Positions 56,206-64,000 of a DNA stretch of 64,000 bases are shown here, piece after piece. Location: NCBI RefSeq assembly GCF_905220565.1, contig NC_059400.1, positions 947,501 to 1,011,500 of the forward strand. The letters are read 5' to 3'. The stretch comes from Melitaea cinxia. Taxonomy: Eukaryota; Arthropoda; Insecta; Lepidoptera; Nymphalidae. The position numbers and the translations under genes were made by a program. The notes beneath the pieces were generated by a model. It had not been told where the DNA came from, did not search any database, and was given only the letters and a program-made list of their open reading frames with translations. The first letter of the stretch is position 1; each line of letters begins with the position of its first letter.

Positions 56206-56828
56206 AAAATAACAATAAAACAAAAAATAAAAAAATCACAATCGAGCGTTACTAGTCATCCCATAGATGATCATATGTAGAAGAAAAAATCAACAAAAAG
56301 TCATACGTCGCTATCGTAGGGCGACAACGATTCTCTGACCGAAAAACCGTTACACAATAGTGCTAACAAAAACTCGCCCACCTTGTACCCCGCGCCGCGC
56401 CTCGCACCACGCACTATAAATTACTCTCACAATGATTTTTAGTCCGAGCGACATATTCGTGTGATTTATAACACTCGCAAACAATGTGAACCGGTTACTG
56501 TTATGAAAACCGTGAACCGAGGGTGGTACTAAAGCTTTTTGTTTTCAATGTACGCCTAGTAATTATGCCCGTTACAATATAGCAGTTTATAGTTTTCCCT
56601 CAGCGCTTTGACTAGTGATATGTGTCAATTTTTTGTTTTTGTTTTTTTTTTTGTTTCGATCGTGAATCTCTCTCGCTAAATGTAACAATATTGAAATGAT
56701 AATAAATACTTTTTGTTTATATTCCATTTATTGAATTGTACGAGTAATACGTTTCGGGGTACTATTTTATCTACTATTACTATTTTTATTATATGTATAG
56801 ATTTGTGTGACTGTTTTTCTAAATGATA
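56206..56828. other. Unique DNA with a GC-rich island (56385-56530)
   Basis: The island has CCGCGCCGCGCCTCGCACC and AACCGGTT at 56489-56496, the core of a Grainyhead-type site, followed by a GTGAACCGAG block also seen at 44631. No gene; a regulatory role is possible. Confidence 0.35.
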
Positions 56829-57044
56829 GAAGTAAAACTTCTTTACGCACGCTTGGATTGAGAAGTAAGCTGATGAATCCATGACGAGAGCGTTACGAAA
56901 AGTGAGATAAGTTGAGGCGAACGGAAGTTGAGAGGGATATATAAGTTAGTGAAGATAGAAAAAGAGAGAGTTACGTTTCGTACATTACTGTAGAAGCTAT
57001 ATAAGGTTTACTGTAGTTGTATCAAGTCGTGTGGTCAAAAGCAC
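56829..57044 (+). mobile_element. Family E element, diverged
   Basis: GAAGTAAAACTTCTTTACGC is intact at the left end, then GATGAATCCATGACGAGAGC, GTTACGAAAAGTGAGAT and ACGTTTCGTACATTAC; the right end is GTGTGGTCAAAAGCACACTC. The right-hand palindrome is lost. Confidence 0.65.
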
Positions 57045-58192
57045 ACTCATTTTTTATCGTAAAATATTCTTTGCAATATTTTAAATATAAGAATAACTTA
57101 AGCGTTATGTAGATTCACGTAGTCTTTTCAAACTATCACAAGTTTTTTTTTTTTTACTAATGTCGAGTTTTTTTTAATTATGAATCAAATTTTTTAAGCT
57201 AGTTCCTGTTTACCATTTCTCTGAACGCTAAAGTGGAAGTTGCTTTGTAATAAGGCACAATGCATAGATGAATGTGATTCAGTATAATCTATATGATCAC
57301 AATTGTAACAGGAATGCGTGGTATTTAACCATCAAAAGCAATGAATCAACAACGTCACACCATAAATCTTGTATCTAAAACAAAAGTTCACGTCGCCATA
57401 TTAACCATTTAAAATTGGGCTAAATATTTACAGTTACTGTACAAATGAAATGGGTAGTAGTACTAAAAAAAAAAAATAACAATTCCTAACCTATAAGCAG
57501 CGTATGACCCTATATTATAGAAGTAGAGATAGAAAGTAGAACAGATGTAAGTTATGTATTATTATTATAGTGTATATAAAAAAGGAAAAAGAAAAAGATT
57601 GTAAATAAAAACATCATACCCAAACCCCGCTCATTTTCCCAGGTGTTCATAAAATGAGCAATAGAAGTATAATAGTGGGTTAGATGGGAACCCACCCAGT
57701 GTGTGAATGTGGAAAGTATGAAAGAAAGAAATTAGTATGCAGAATGAAAGTGCGAGAAGAACATGCAATGCGAGAACAGGTATGGATGAGCAGTTTAAGC
57801 ACAGACTCCGATCCCATGTCGGAGGTACATAAAAAAAAAAACCTATAAGCAGCAGAGTGTCATAGTACCTTTTTTATATACAGACTAGTTGTGTCCCGCT
57901 GTGACACCCGGGTTGTTTTGGAAAAACGTACAAAATTATTTTTAAACCATTACTATCCAACTTAAGAGATCTGACATCTTATACGCCATGCATTAAAATT
58001 AAATGCTATAAACGACAAAGTTAATCTTCATAAAAATGCTTTGTTGATAAAGTATTTTTCATATAAGTAAAGATTATGCCTGGTCATAAAAATGCAATAA
58101 AATTACCTTTTAATTTTTGTGATTATTAATTTGTTGCAAAATTATTTTAAAATTATTACATTTTTTTTAACGTTTAAGTTCAAAATTATAAA
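57045..58192. other. No host gene recognised
   Basis: 57600-57840 is GC-richer with GGGAACCCACCCAGTGTGTG and CACAGACTCCGATCCCATG, repeat-like but unassigned. 57890-57920 (GACTAGTTGTGTCCCGCTGT) may be another repeat start. The LINE begins at about 58190. Confidence 0.4.
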
Positions 58193-60040
58193 GTGATGCT
58201 GTATCGGTTAATTTTTTTTAAAATGAAACAATGTTATTACCGTTATATCCTAAATATCGAAGAAGCTATTGGCAATAATCCGAAGTATTTCTGGACACAT
58301 ATAAAAAACATGCGTCGTAAGGTGTCAAACTATCCTAATAGAATGTCTCTGAATGATCGTGAGGCTAGTAATAGGCAAGATATTTGTGATTTGTTTGCCG
58401 ATCATTTTTCGTCAGTTTTTGTTAGGGAAAATATCAATTACAACTTATTTCCACAGACAGTACCCCCAAACTTTGTAGGCAGTACTTATTTCTCTAGCCA
58501 AGACATTGAGAGTGAGCTATTGCGGTTAGACAAAACTAAAAGTCCTGGCCCTGACGGAATTCCACCTGTACTGATATATATATGTGCAAGCTCACTAACT
58601 GCCCCTCTGACTCTCATATTTAACACATCCTTGAGGACGGGTATTTTCCCTGAAAAGTGGAAGGAGGCGCGGATTGTACCAGTATTTAAAGGTGAAAACG
58701 CTGCTCATGTTATTAATTATAGACCTATATCGATTTTATCTACTGTGTCAAAGGTCTTCGAGAGATTGGTCTATAAATCATTTTTCAAGGACTTGGTACG
58801 GCACATTGGTTGGCACCAGCATGGTTTTATATCTGGTAGATCTACAGTCACAAATTTATTCTTGTACGTAACCAACCTTATTGAGAATATTGATAATAAA
58901 TTGCAAGTTGATGCTATATACACAGACTTCTCCAAGGCCTTTGACAGGGTAAATCACGCATTACTTGTTAATAAGCTGAGAACATTTGGTGTAGGAGAGA
59001 ATTTGCTGAACTGGTGTGCATCTTATCTTCAGCGGAGATCTTCGAATGTTGTGATAGACGGATACGTTTCACAGTCTTATATTGCCTATTCCGGTGTACC
59101 ACAAGGCTCTACTTTGGGGCCAGTATTTTTTAACATCTACATAAACGACATTGCCTCGATATTTCAACACTCGAACGTGTATCTGTTTGCTGATGATCTC
59201 AAATTGGTTAAAACCATCAGAAACATCTCTGACGTTGAACTGTTGCAACAAGATCTCAACCGTCTTTCCCAGTGGTGTAATAACAACCAAATGTTTCTCA
59301 ATGCCAAAAAATGTCACCTCATCAGGTTCACCAGGAAACATAACTTTGTTCAGAGTCAATACTATATTGATACTGAAAAACTGGCTGCGGTTCGATCGGT
59401 GCGTGATTTGGGTGTCATACTAGACAGCAAATTAAAATTTACCGAACATATCGATAGCATAGTTACCTCAGCTACAAAATCACTGGGTTTTGTATTGAGG
59501 AATTCCAAAGAGTTCAGGCAACCAGCTACAACAATTAAGCTTTACAATAGTCTGGTCAGAAGTAAGCTAGAATACTGCAGTCAAATTTGGAGTCCTCACT
59601 ACAAAATCCATTCGATTCGAATTGAAAGAATACAAAAGAGACTGCTACGTCATCTCGCGTACCGCTCGAACGGCAGTCATAGTAGTAGTTCATATGGGGG
59701 TAGATTGATACAATATAATATGTTGTCACTGAAATCACGAAGAATTATTTCAGACATGATGTTTCTGCACAAAATACTCAATAACAGCATTGATTGTCCA
59801 CCAATACTTCAATTATTTAATTATAATATACCATCCAGATTACCCAGGGAACCGCACGCCTTGATAAATGTATCCCTCTATAAATCCAATTTGGGCAAGT
59901 ATTCCCCTTTGGCTCGACTAGCACGTACTTGTAACGATCTGTCGTCAAAGATTTCTGGCCTTGACATCACTTTTGATGGCTTGCACGTCTTTAGATTTAG
60001 ATTGATCAGTTTCTTCATTGCTAATTGTTTACTAGAGTAA
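58193..60040 (+). CDS. Reverse transcriptase of a 5'-truncated jockey/CR1-group LINE
   Basis: The product copies the element's RNA into DNA at the target site. The 615 codons contain the RT fingers block SPGPDGIPP (residues 117-125), NYRPISILS (175-183), motif A YTDFSKAFDRVNH with catalytic D245, motif B GVPQGSTLGP (301-310) and motif C FADD with D334/D335. A GVILDSKL thumb block and a long C-terminal region with YNSLVRSKLEYCSQIWSP follow. No stop or frameshift interrupts it and all three catalytic aspartates are present. Full-length relatives start with an apurinic endonuclease domain and often an ORF1; both are missing, so the first ATG is only where the truncated copy happens to open and it may not be translated. 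A 3' UTR ends in (AATA)n. The insertion appears young. Clade within the jockey/CR1 group is not certain. Confidence 0.9.
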   Translation: MMLYRLIFFKMKQCYYRYILNIEEAIGNNPKYFWTHIKNMRRKVSNYPNRMSLNDREASNRQDICDLFADHFSSVFVRENINYNLFPQTVPPNFVGSTYFSSQDIESELLRLDKTKSPGPDGIPPVLIYICASSLTAPLTLIFNTSLRTGIFPEKWKEARIVPVFKGENAAHVINYRPISILSTVSKVFERLVYKSFFKDLVRHIGWHQHGFISGRSTVTNLFLYVTNLIENIDNKLQVDAIYTDFSKAFDRVNHALLVNKLRTFGVGENLLNWCASYLQRRSSNVVIDGYVSQSYIAYSGVPQGSTLGPVFFNIYINDIASIFQHSNVYLFADDLKLVKTIRNISDVELLQQDLNRLSQWCNNNQMFLNAKKCHLIRFTRKHNFVQSQYYIDTEKLAAVRSVRDLGVILDSKLKFTEHIDSIVTSATKSLGFVLRNSKEFRQPATTIKLYNSLVRSKLEYCSQIWSPHYKIHSIRIERIQKRLLRHLAYRSNGSHSSSSYGGRLIQYNMLSLKSRRIISDMMFLHKILNNSIDCPPILQLFNYNIPSRLPREPHALINVSLYKSNLGKYSPLARLARTCNDLSSKISGLDITFDGLHVFRFRLISFFIANCLLE

Positions 60041-60424
60041 TTTAGTTGTTGATATTATTTTGATTCCAATTTGTTACTTTCATACAGTTATTGACGTGTA
60101 TTTGAGAAGCTTTTTATATATAAAATTGTCAAATAATTATATTTCTTTTTAAAAATCTATATCAATTTATCTAATTCTGTATTAAATATAATCTAATTCA
60201 ATAATTAAATCTGATCTAATTCAATAATTAAATCTAATTTTTGCTGTTTTTTTTTTATGTATATTTTTATTTCATATTTGCTATTTGATTATTGCATGTT
60301 GTGATTACCTTTAAAAAGAAATACAATTAAACTTCTTTTGATCAATTGTGTAAAATAATTCTTTTGTTATTATTGTTGTAATTTCTGTTGGTAATCCTAA
60401 TAAATAAATAAATAAATAAATAAA
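60041..60424 (+). repeat. 3' UTR and (TAAA)n tail of the LINE
   Basis: AT-rich sequence after the TAA ends TTGGTAATCCTAATAAATAA and a short tetranucleotide tail at about 60400-60424, the usual end of a non-LTR element. Confidence 0.65.
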
Positions 60425-61799
60425 TTTTTAATTATTACTCTTAAATTATTATTTTTTTTTATTTGATAAAATTTTCCTTTTTATTTTTAAATTAATTATT
60501 TAAATTTTTACTTTTTTTTTCTTATTGTATTTGTGCTTTCACTGTGTTAGTTATGAGTATGTAAGCAGTGTATGTTTCTCAAATAAATGTATTTCTTTCA
60601 TCTTTCTTTCTTTCTTTCTTTGAAATCGAATGACGTTAATGACAATTTTGTCCAAAATAAACTCTTATGATGAATAACGTAATTCTAATGAGTTAACCTT
60701 AAAAAATAGACAAATGATGTTGCTGACTTTTTAGGACTTATAATGGTGATCGATTCCATAATACATAATTTTTGGGTAGCTTTAATCGTTTTAGCAGCGC
60801 ACGTAAAGAAAGCTCTCAAAAAAGAATACTTTTTCCCGTTTTCATTAATGCTCACTTTCTTTTAGCCTTATCACGATGTTAAATAGCCTGTAGCTTTCAT
60901 CAGTAAGCGAACTATCCAACACAAAAAGATTTTTTCAATTCGAAACAGTAGTTCCTGCGATAAGCGTGTTTAAACAAATAAACAAACTCTTCAGCTTTAT
61001 CATATCAGTATATATTACCAAAATAAAGCAAACAAACAAATTTAAAAATTTCAGTCGTCCACGAATATTTAAGCTTCGAATCAAACAGCACAATTTCACA
61101 AAACAAAAATGAGCTTAAAGTTAACACTATTTTTTGACACAGTTTTTCTTACAAAACAAGACTTATAGGTCACCGTTATAGTCACATGAAGGGGAAATCT
61201 GAAATTCATTCCCGTCATTACTCTCGCGACATTGACTCAGCACGCATCGCCAATAAAAACACGTCGAGACCTCCTGCTACGATGTTTATTTTGTCACACC
61301 GCTCAGAGTACCCCTTGCTAAGGTATTATGAAGAGCTGGCGATCCAAAATTATCTATGTACTCGTATACACAGTATGTACAGTATATAGCTAACTATAAG
61401 AAGAGTTTTATATAAAAATAAGTTAAATAGATTCTTGCTTAGAGCTACATAATTTTTGAATTTTACCTAGATTACTGGAAATAATAAAAAATCTCATAAA
61501 TTTGTAAAATAAATACAAAAATATATAGTGCTTTATATGTGTCGAATAGAATTGGTGTAAAAATATAAAAAGTAAGTAACTTTTGGTGTTACTCGTGGAC
61601 ATTGTTTAAACTATAGACAGCGTATAATTATTTCTAGTCTATAACAATTAGACAATCAAATCATTAATTTTGAATTAAAATATTTAAAATTCAAGCGTAA
61701 ATTTGCTATAGTAGCATAATTAGAACGTTTTTAAAGTTAACAAATGTATTTTCATACATCAATATGAGTATGAGACCGTTCTGTTCGCAAGCTCCCAGA
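60425..61799. other. Unique AT-rich DNA, no gene recognised
   Basis: (TTTC)n at 60598-60621. ATAAATGTATTTCTTTCATC just before it may be the tail of another element. No coding support. Confidence 0.4.
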
Positions 61800-61985
61800 T
61801 CATGCTCATTTGTTGTTATTTCAGCTCCACGCAGGCAGCGGTACGCGCAGGCGCGATAAGCCGCTCTGTATAGGTGCGTCGTTAAAACGCGTTTTTTGAA
61901 GCGCACGCGACTCCAGCCCGCATTATCTTTTTATCGTTGCACCCCAAGCTCACGGATTATTTCGGTTTGCAGGGGTTGATAGCCG
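61800..61985. promoter_or_regulatory. GC-rich unique island
   Basis: CCACGCAGGCAGCGGTACGC, GCAGGCGCGATAAGCCGC, AAAACGCGTTTT (palindromic) and GCGCACGCGACTCCAGCCC. Not a repeat here. Possible regulatory DNA or non-coding exon; no core promoter is obvious. Confidence 0.3.
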
Positions 61986-62374
61986 TTGCAGTTTGGTTTT
62001 TTATTTTATTTAATTATTTTGTTTTGTTAGTGACTCAGTTAATTTCTGCACCTTTTTAAATAAAGAAATGTAAATAGAATATTTTATTTATGCTAAATGA
62101 TAGGACTAAGAAAACTTGAAAATAATTTGTGTAATATTTTATAATTTTAGAATACAAATGTATGTATCATATAGGCGCTGATAAAATGTCCTTTTCTACA
62201 TTTTAATATATTTTATAATACAAATAAAATATGTATAAAAACTACTTACTAGTATATATTACACAAAAATCTCAAAATTATATCTTAGAATATTTTAATA
62301 TACATCTAGAAAAAAAATTAAAAAAAATAATCAAATCTTTCAAAAAGTTGCCAACCCATGCCTAGGTGCACAGA
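61986..62374. other. No feature recognised
   Basis: Strongly AT-rich. Confidence 0.4.
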
Positions 62375-62545
62375 ACAATAAGCGCGTGTCACCCGTGTGT
62401 CGCCGAACAAATATTGCATTACCTCTTCCCCTTACCCGCGACCCCTCCCCTCCCCCCTCGCGGCACGCGTCACGTCACACGAGTCCATTGTCCTCGCCCT
62501 GCGCAAGCGACGGTCACCCTACCCTAATCCTAGGGAAATAAGTGG
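62375..62545. promoter_or_regulatory. C-rich island with Sox-like sites
   Basis: AGAACAATAAGCGC and TCCATTGTCC are Sox-type cores flanking the pyrimidine tract ACCCCTCCCCTCCCCCCTCG and GGCACGCGTCACGTCACAC. The 64-codon frame across it starts on GTG and is not convincing. Confidence 0.3.
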
Positions 62546-62979
62546 CACTGATTTTTATTCGGTAACTTTTTTAGTATTATTATTATTTTGATATGTTTAA
62601 TGATCGCATCGGTGATTTACAGTATTTTACTTTACATCACGGTCTAGTAAGAGAGATAATAAGCTCATAATGCACTGAGTTCAGTGAACATTAGCACAAA
62701 AATTGCAGTCCGATCGTCCTTTAAAAGGAAATAATTAAATTCCAATATCTCGGAGCAAGCGAAATTGTCGGCAATACAGATAAGCGTGGGAAGATATCGT
62801 TCAAATGGGCGTATTGATTTAAAAGTTATTAAGATGTATTCTACTATAACGCATAGTATAATTATATAAACTGCAGCACAGATAAAATTATCTTTTGATG
62901 ATTTTTTTTTTCTTTCGTGACAGTTAGAAATAATTTTGTTGTGTGGTGTTACAGGCTGAATCCATATTGATGTATACAA
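62546..62979. other. No gene recognised
   Basis: Unique AT-rich DNA. The 110-codon minus-strand frame at 62665-62997 is hydrophobic from AT content and partly overlaps a repeat tail. Confidence 0.4.
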
Positions 62980-63160
62980 AATCAAAATCAAAATCAAAAA
63001 TAGCTTTATTCAAATAGGCTCCAAGAGCACTTTCGAATCGTCATTTTACAAATAAAACTTTAAAAATAAATTATTATTTTTGTAAAAGTGAAGCTACCAC
63101 CGATTCGGAATGTAGATTCTGCAGAGAAGAATCGGCAAGAAACTCCTACCTATATTCTGT
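62980..63160 (-). repeat. LINE 3' end with (GATTTT)n tail, antisense
   Basis: The tail is AAAATCAAAATCAAAATC at about 62982-62999. Then TAGCTTTATTCAAATAGGCT, AGCTACCACCGATTCGGAAT and GAAGAATCGGCAAGAAACTC follow. Same family as 2898-3077 and 31222-31495. Confidence 0.75.
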
Positions 63161-63820
63161 CCGCTTAAAGGCGTTCAAAATCTATTGCTGACCTTTATTA
63201 ATCTCTCTTTTGGTATGTAGCATGTGTGCTGATAAAGATAAGTATGAATAGAGAAGCTTTATATTCAAAGAATAAATCTAAAATCAAGACAACAATAAAA
63301 TAATCGTATATTAAAAAACGCGTAAAAACTACTTAAATAAGAAGCAACATTCGCACTAATTGCATTTTAACAAAAACTTACACCACACTGTTTTACCGAC
63401 CGAGACCGTATTATCTCCTTCCTCATATCTCAAAGCGTCAAATGCAAACCCAACACATTCACCAGTCATTTATCGTTAAAAAGGTATAGAAATAACCCCC
63501 AGAATAAGAAAACTTTGAACTTGTTTAGAAATGCCATCGTGCACACTATTCGAATGACGGATTAAAACGACTTGCATATCATACATTAATTACGAATGTG
63601 ATAACATGTGACACAAAAAGTTTATTTGGTCACATCCAATTTGGTAAAAGTATTACGGTATCTACTCATATTAATAGTACAAACTTTGTCAAACAATCAT
63701 CAGAGAAATAACATATACCTAATTGCTGATTAGTTGATAATTAGGAATTCAGTGTGGCAATAGCTTAAAGCTATCAGTATTTTATTTATATATCTCAACC
63801 AGCCTTTAAACTACCTATTT
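63161..63820. other. Unique DNA, no gene recognised
   Basis: AT-rich, no repeat or domain match. Confidence 0.4.
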
Positions 63821-64000
63821 AACCGACTTCCAAAAAAGGAGGAGGTTCTCAATTCGATTGGATTTTTTTTATATGTATGTTACTTTAGAACTTTTGACTG
63901 GGTGGAGCGATTTCGACATTTGTTTTTAATCGAAAGGTAGTGCGTGTCATTTGGTCTCATTTAAATTTATTTGAGATCTAACAACTACTTTTCGAGTAAT
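63821..64000 (-). mobile_element. Family S element, antisense, cut by window end
   Basis: AACCGACTTCCAAAAAAGGA, GGAGGTTCTCAATTCG and AACAACTACTTTTCGAGTAA match the start of the antisense copy at 28326. The rest lies beyond the window. Confidence 0.75.

Noticed and set aside
62397..62591. Small proline/arginine-rich protein
   Set aside because: Starts on GTG and follows from a C-rich non-coding tract.

Overview
This window looks like AT-rich, non-coding nuclear DNA from a butterfly or moth. The evidence is the repeat content. There are tRNA-derived SINEs of the type described from Heliconius (Metulj-like), SINE and LINE tails built on 'AGTCCACTGCTGGACATAGG' and 'CAGTGGGATATTACAGGCTG', repeats opening with 'GCCCGCGACTTCG', and a repeat ending in 'GAAGTCGGTTA'. 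All are familiar from lepidopteran genomes. One arthropod-type 5S rRNA copy fits this. The species cannot be named from sequence alone. I recognised no host protein-coding exon on either strand; almost every ORF above 60 codons is a chance reading of a repeat or of AT-rich sequence.

The only long intact coding region is the reverse transcriptase of a 5'-truncated jockey/CR1-group LINE (58193-60040, +). A second, broken LINE leaves its RT C-terminus at 3078-3326 (-). A Tc1/mariner-superfamily transposase is present only as two mirrored 3' fragments inside a 2-kb fold-back element (20999-22995).

Layout. 1-11 kb: SINE and LINE fragments, a self-nested copy of the GAAGTCGGTT family (5995-6857), and three possible promoter-like segments (about 1.7, 4.1-4.3 and 5.1 kb). 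11-14 kb: a 1.17-kb TA-flanked inverted-repeat element (11242-12416), then a dense cluster of CAGGTG E-boxes (13645-13882). 14-19 kb: mostly unique AT-rich DNA with one SINE nested in an older repeat. 19-23.7 kb: a nest of a second TA-flanked inverted-repeat element (19052-20296), a composite repeat and the fold-back transposon. 23.7-27 kb: unique DNA and a solitary 5S rRNA-like gene (26609-26727). 27-58 kb: scattered SINEs, MITE-like elements and LINE 3' ends, several nested with target-site duplications that give relative ages; GC-richer unique islands (about 35.9, 40.9-41.5, 44.6, 56.4 kb) may be regulatory. 58-60.4 kb: the LINE. 60.4-64 kb: unique DNA with two GC-rich islands, a LINE 3' end and a GAAGTCGGTT-family copy cut by the window edge.

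The elements do not form a pathway. The window reads as a gene desert or a large intron, shaped by retroposition (SINEs using LINE machinery, 9-16 bp target duplications) and by TA-targeting DNA transposons. Working family names used below: SINE-A (Metulj-like, head 'GACTAGCCCGTTGGCGCAG'), SINE-B ('CTGTGTGGCTACGGC' head, 'AGTGGACTGTATAGGCTG' tail), SINE-C (tail 'GGGATATTACAGGCTG'), family E (MITE with GAAGTAAAACTTC), family R ('GCCCGCGACTTCG'), family S ('GTTTGCTCGCAAAC' to 'GAAGTCGGTTA'), family D ('GGTAAGCGATTACC').
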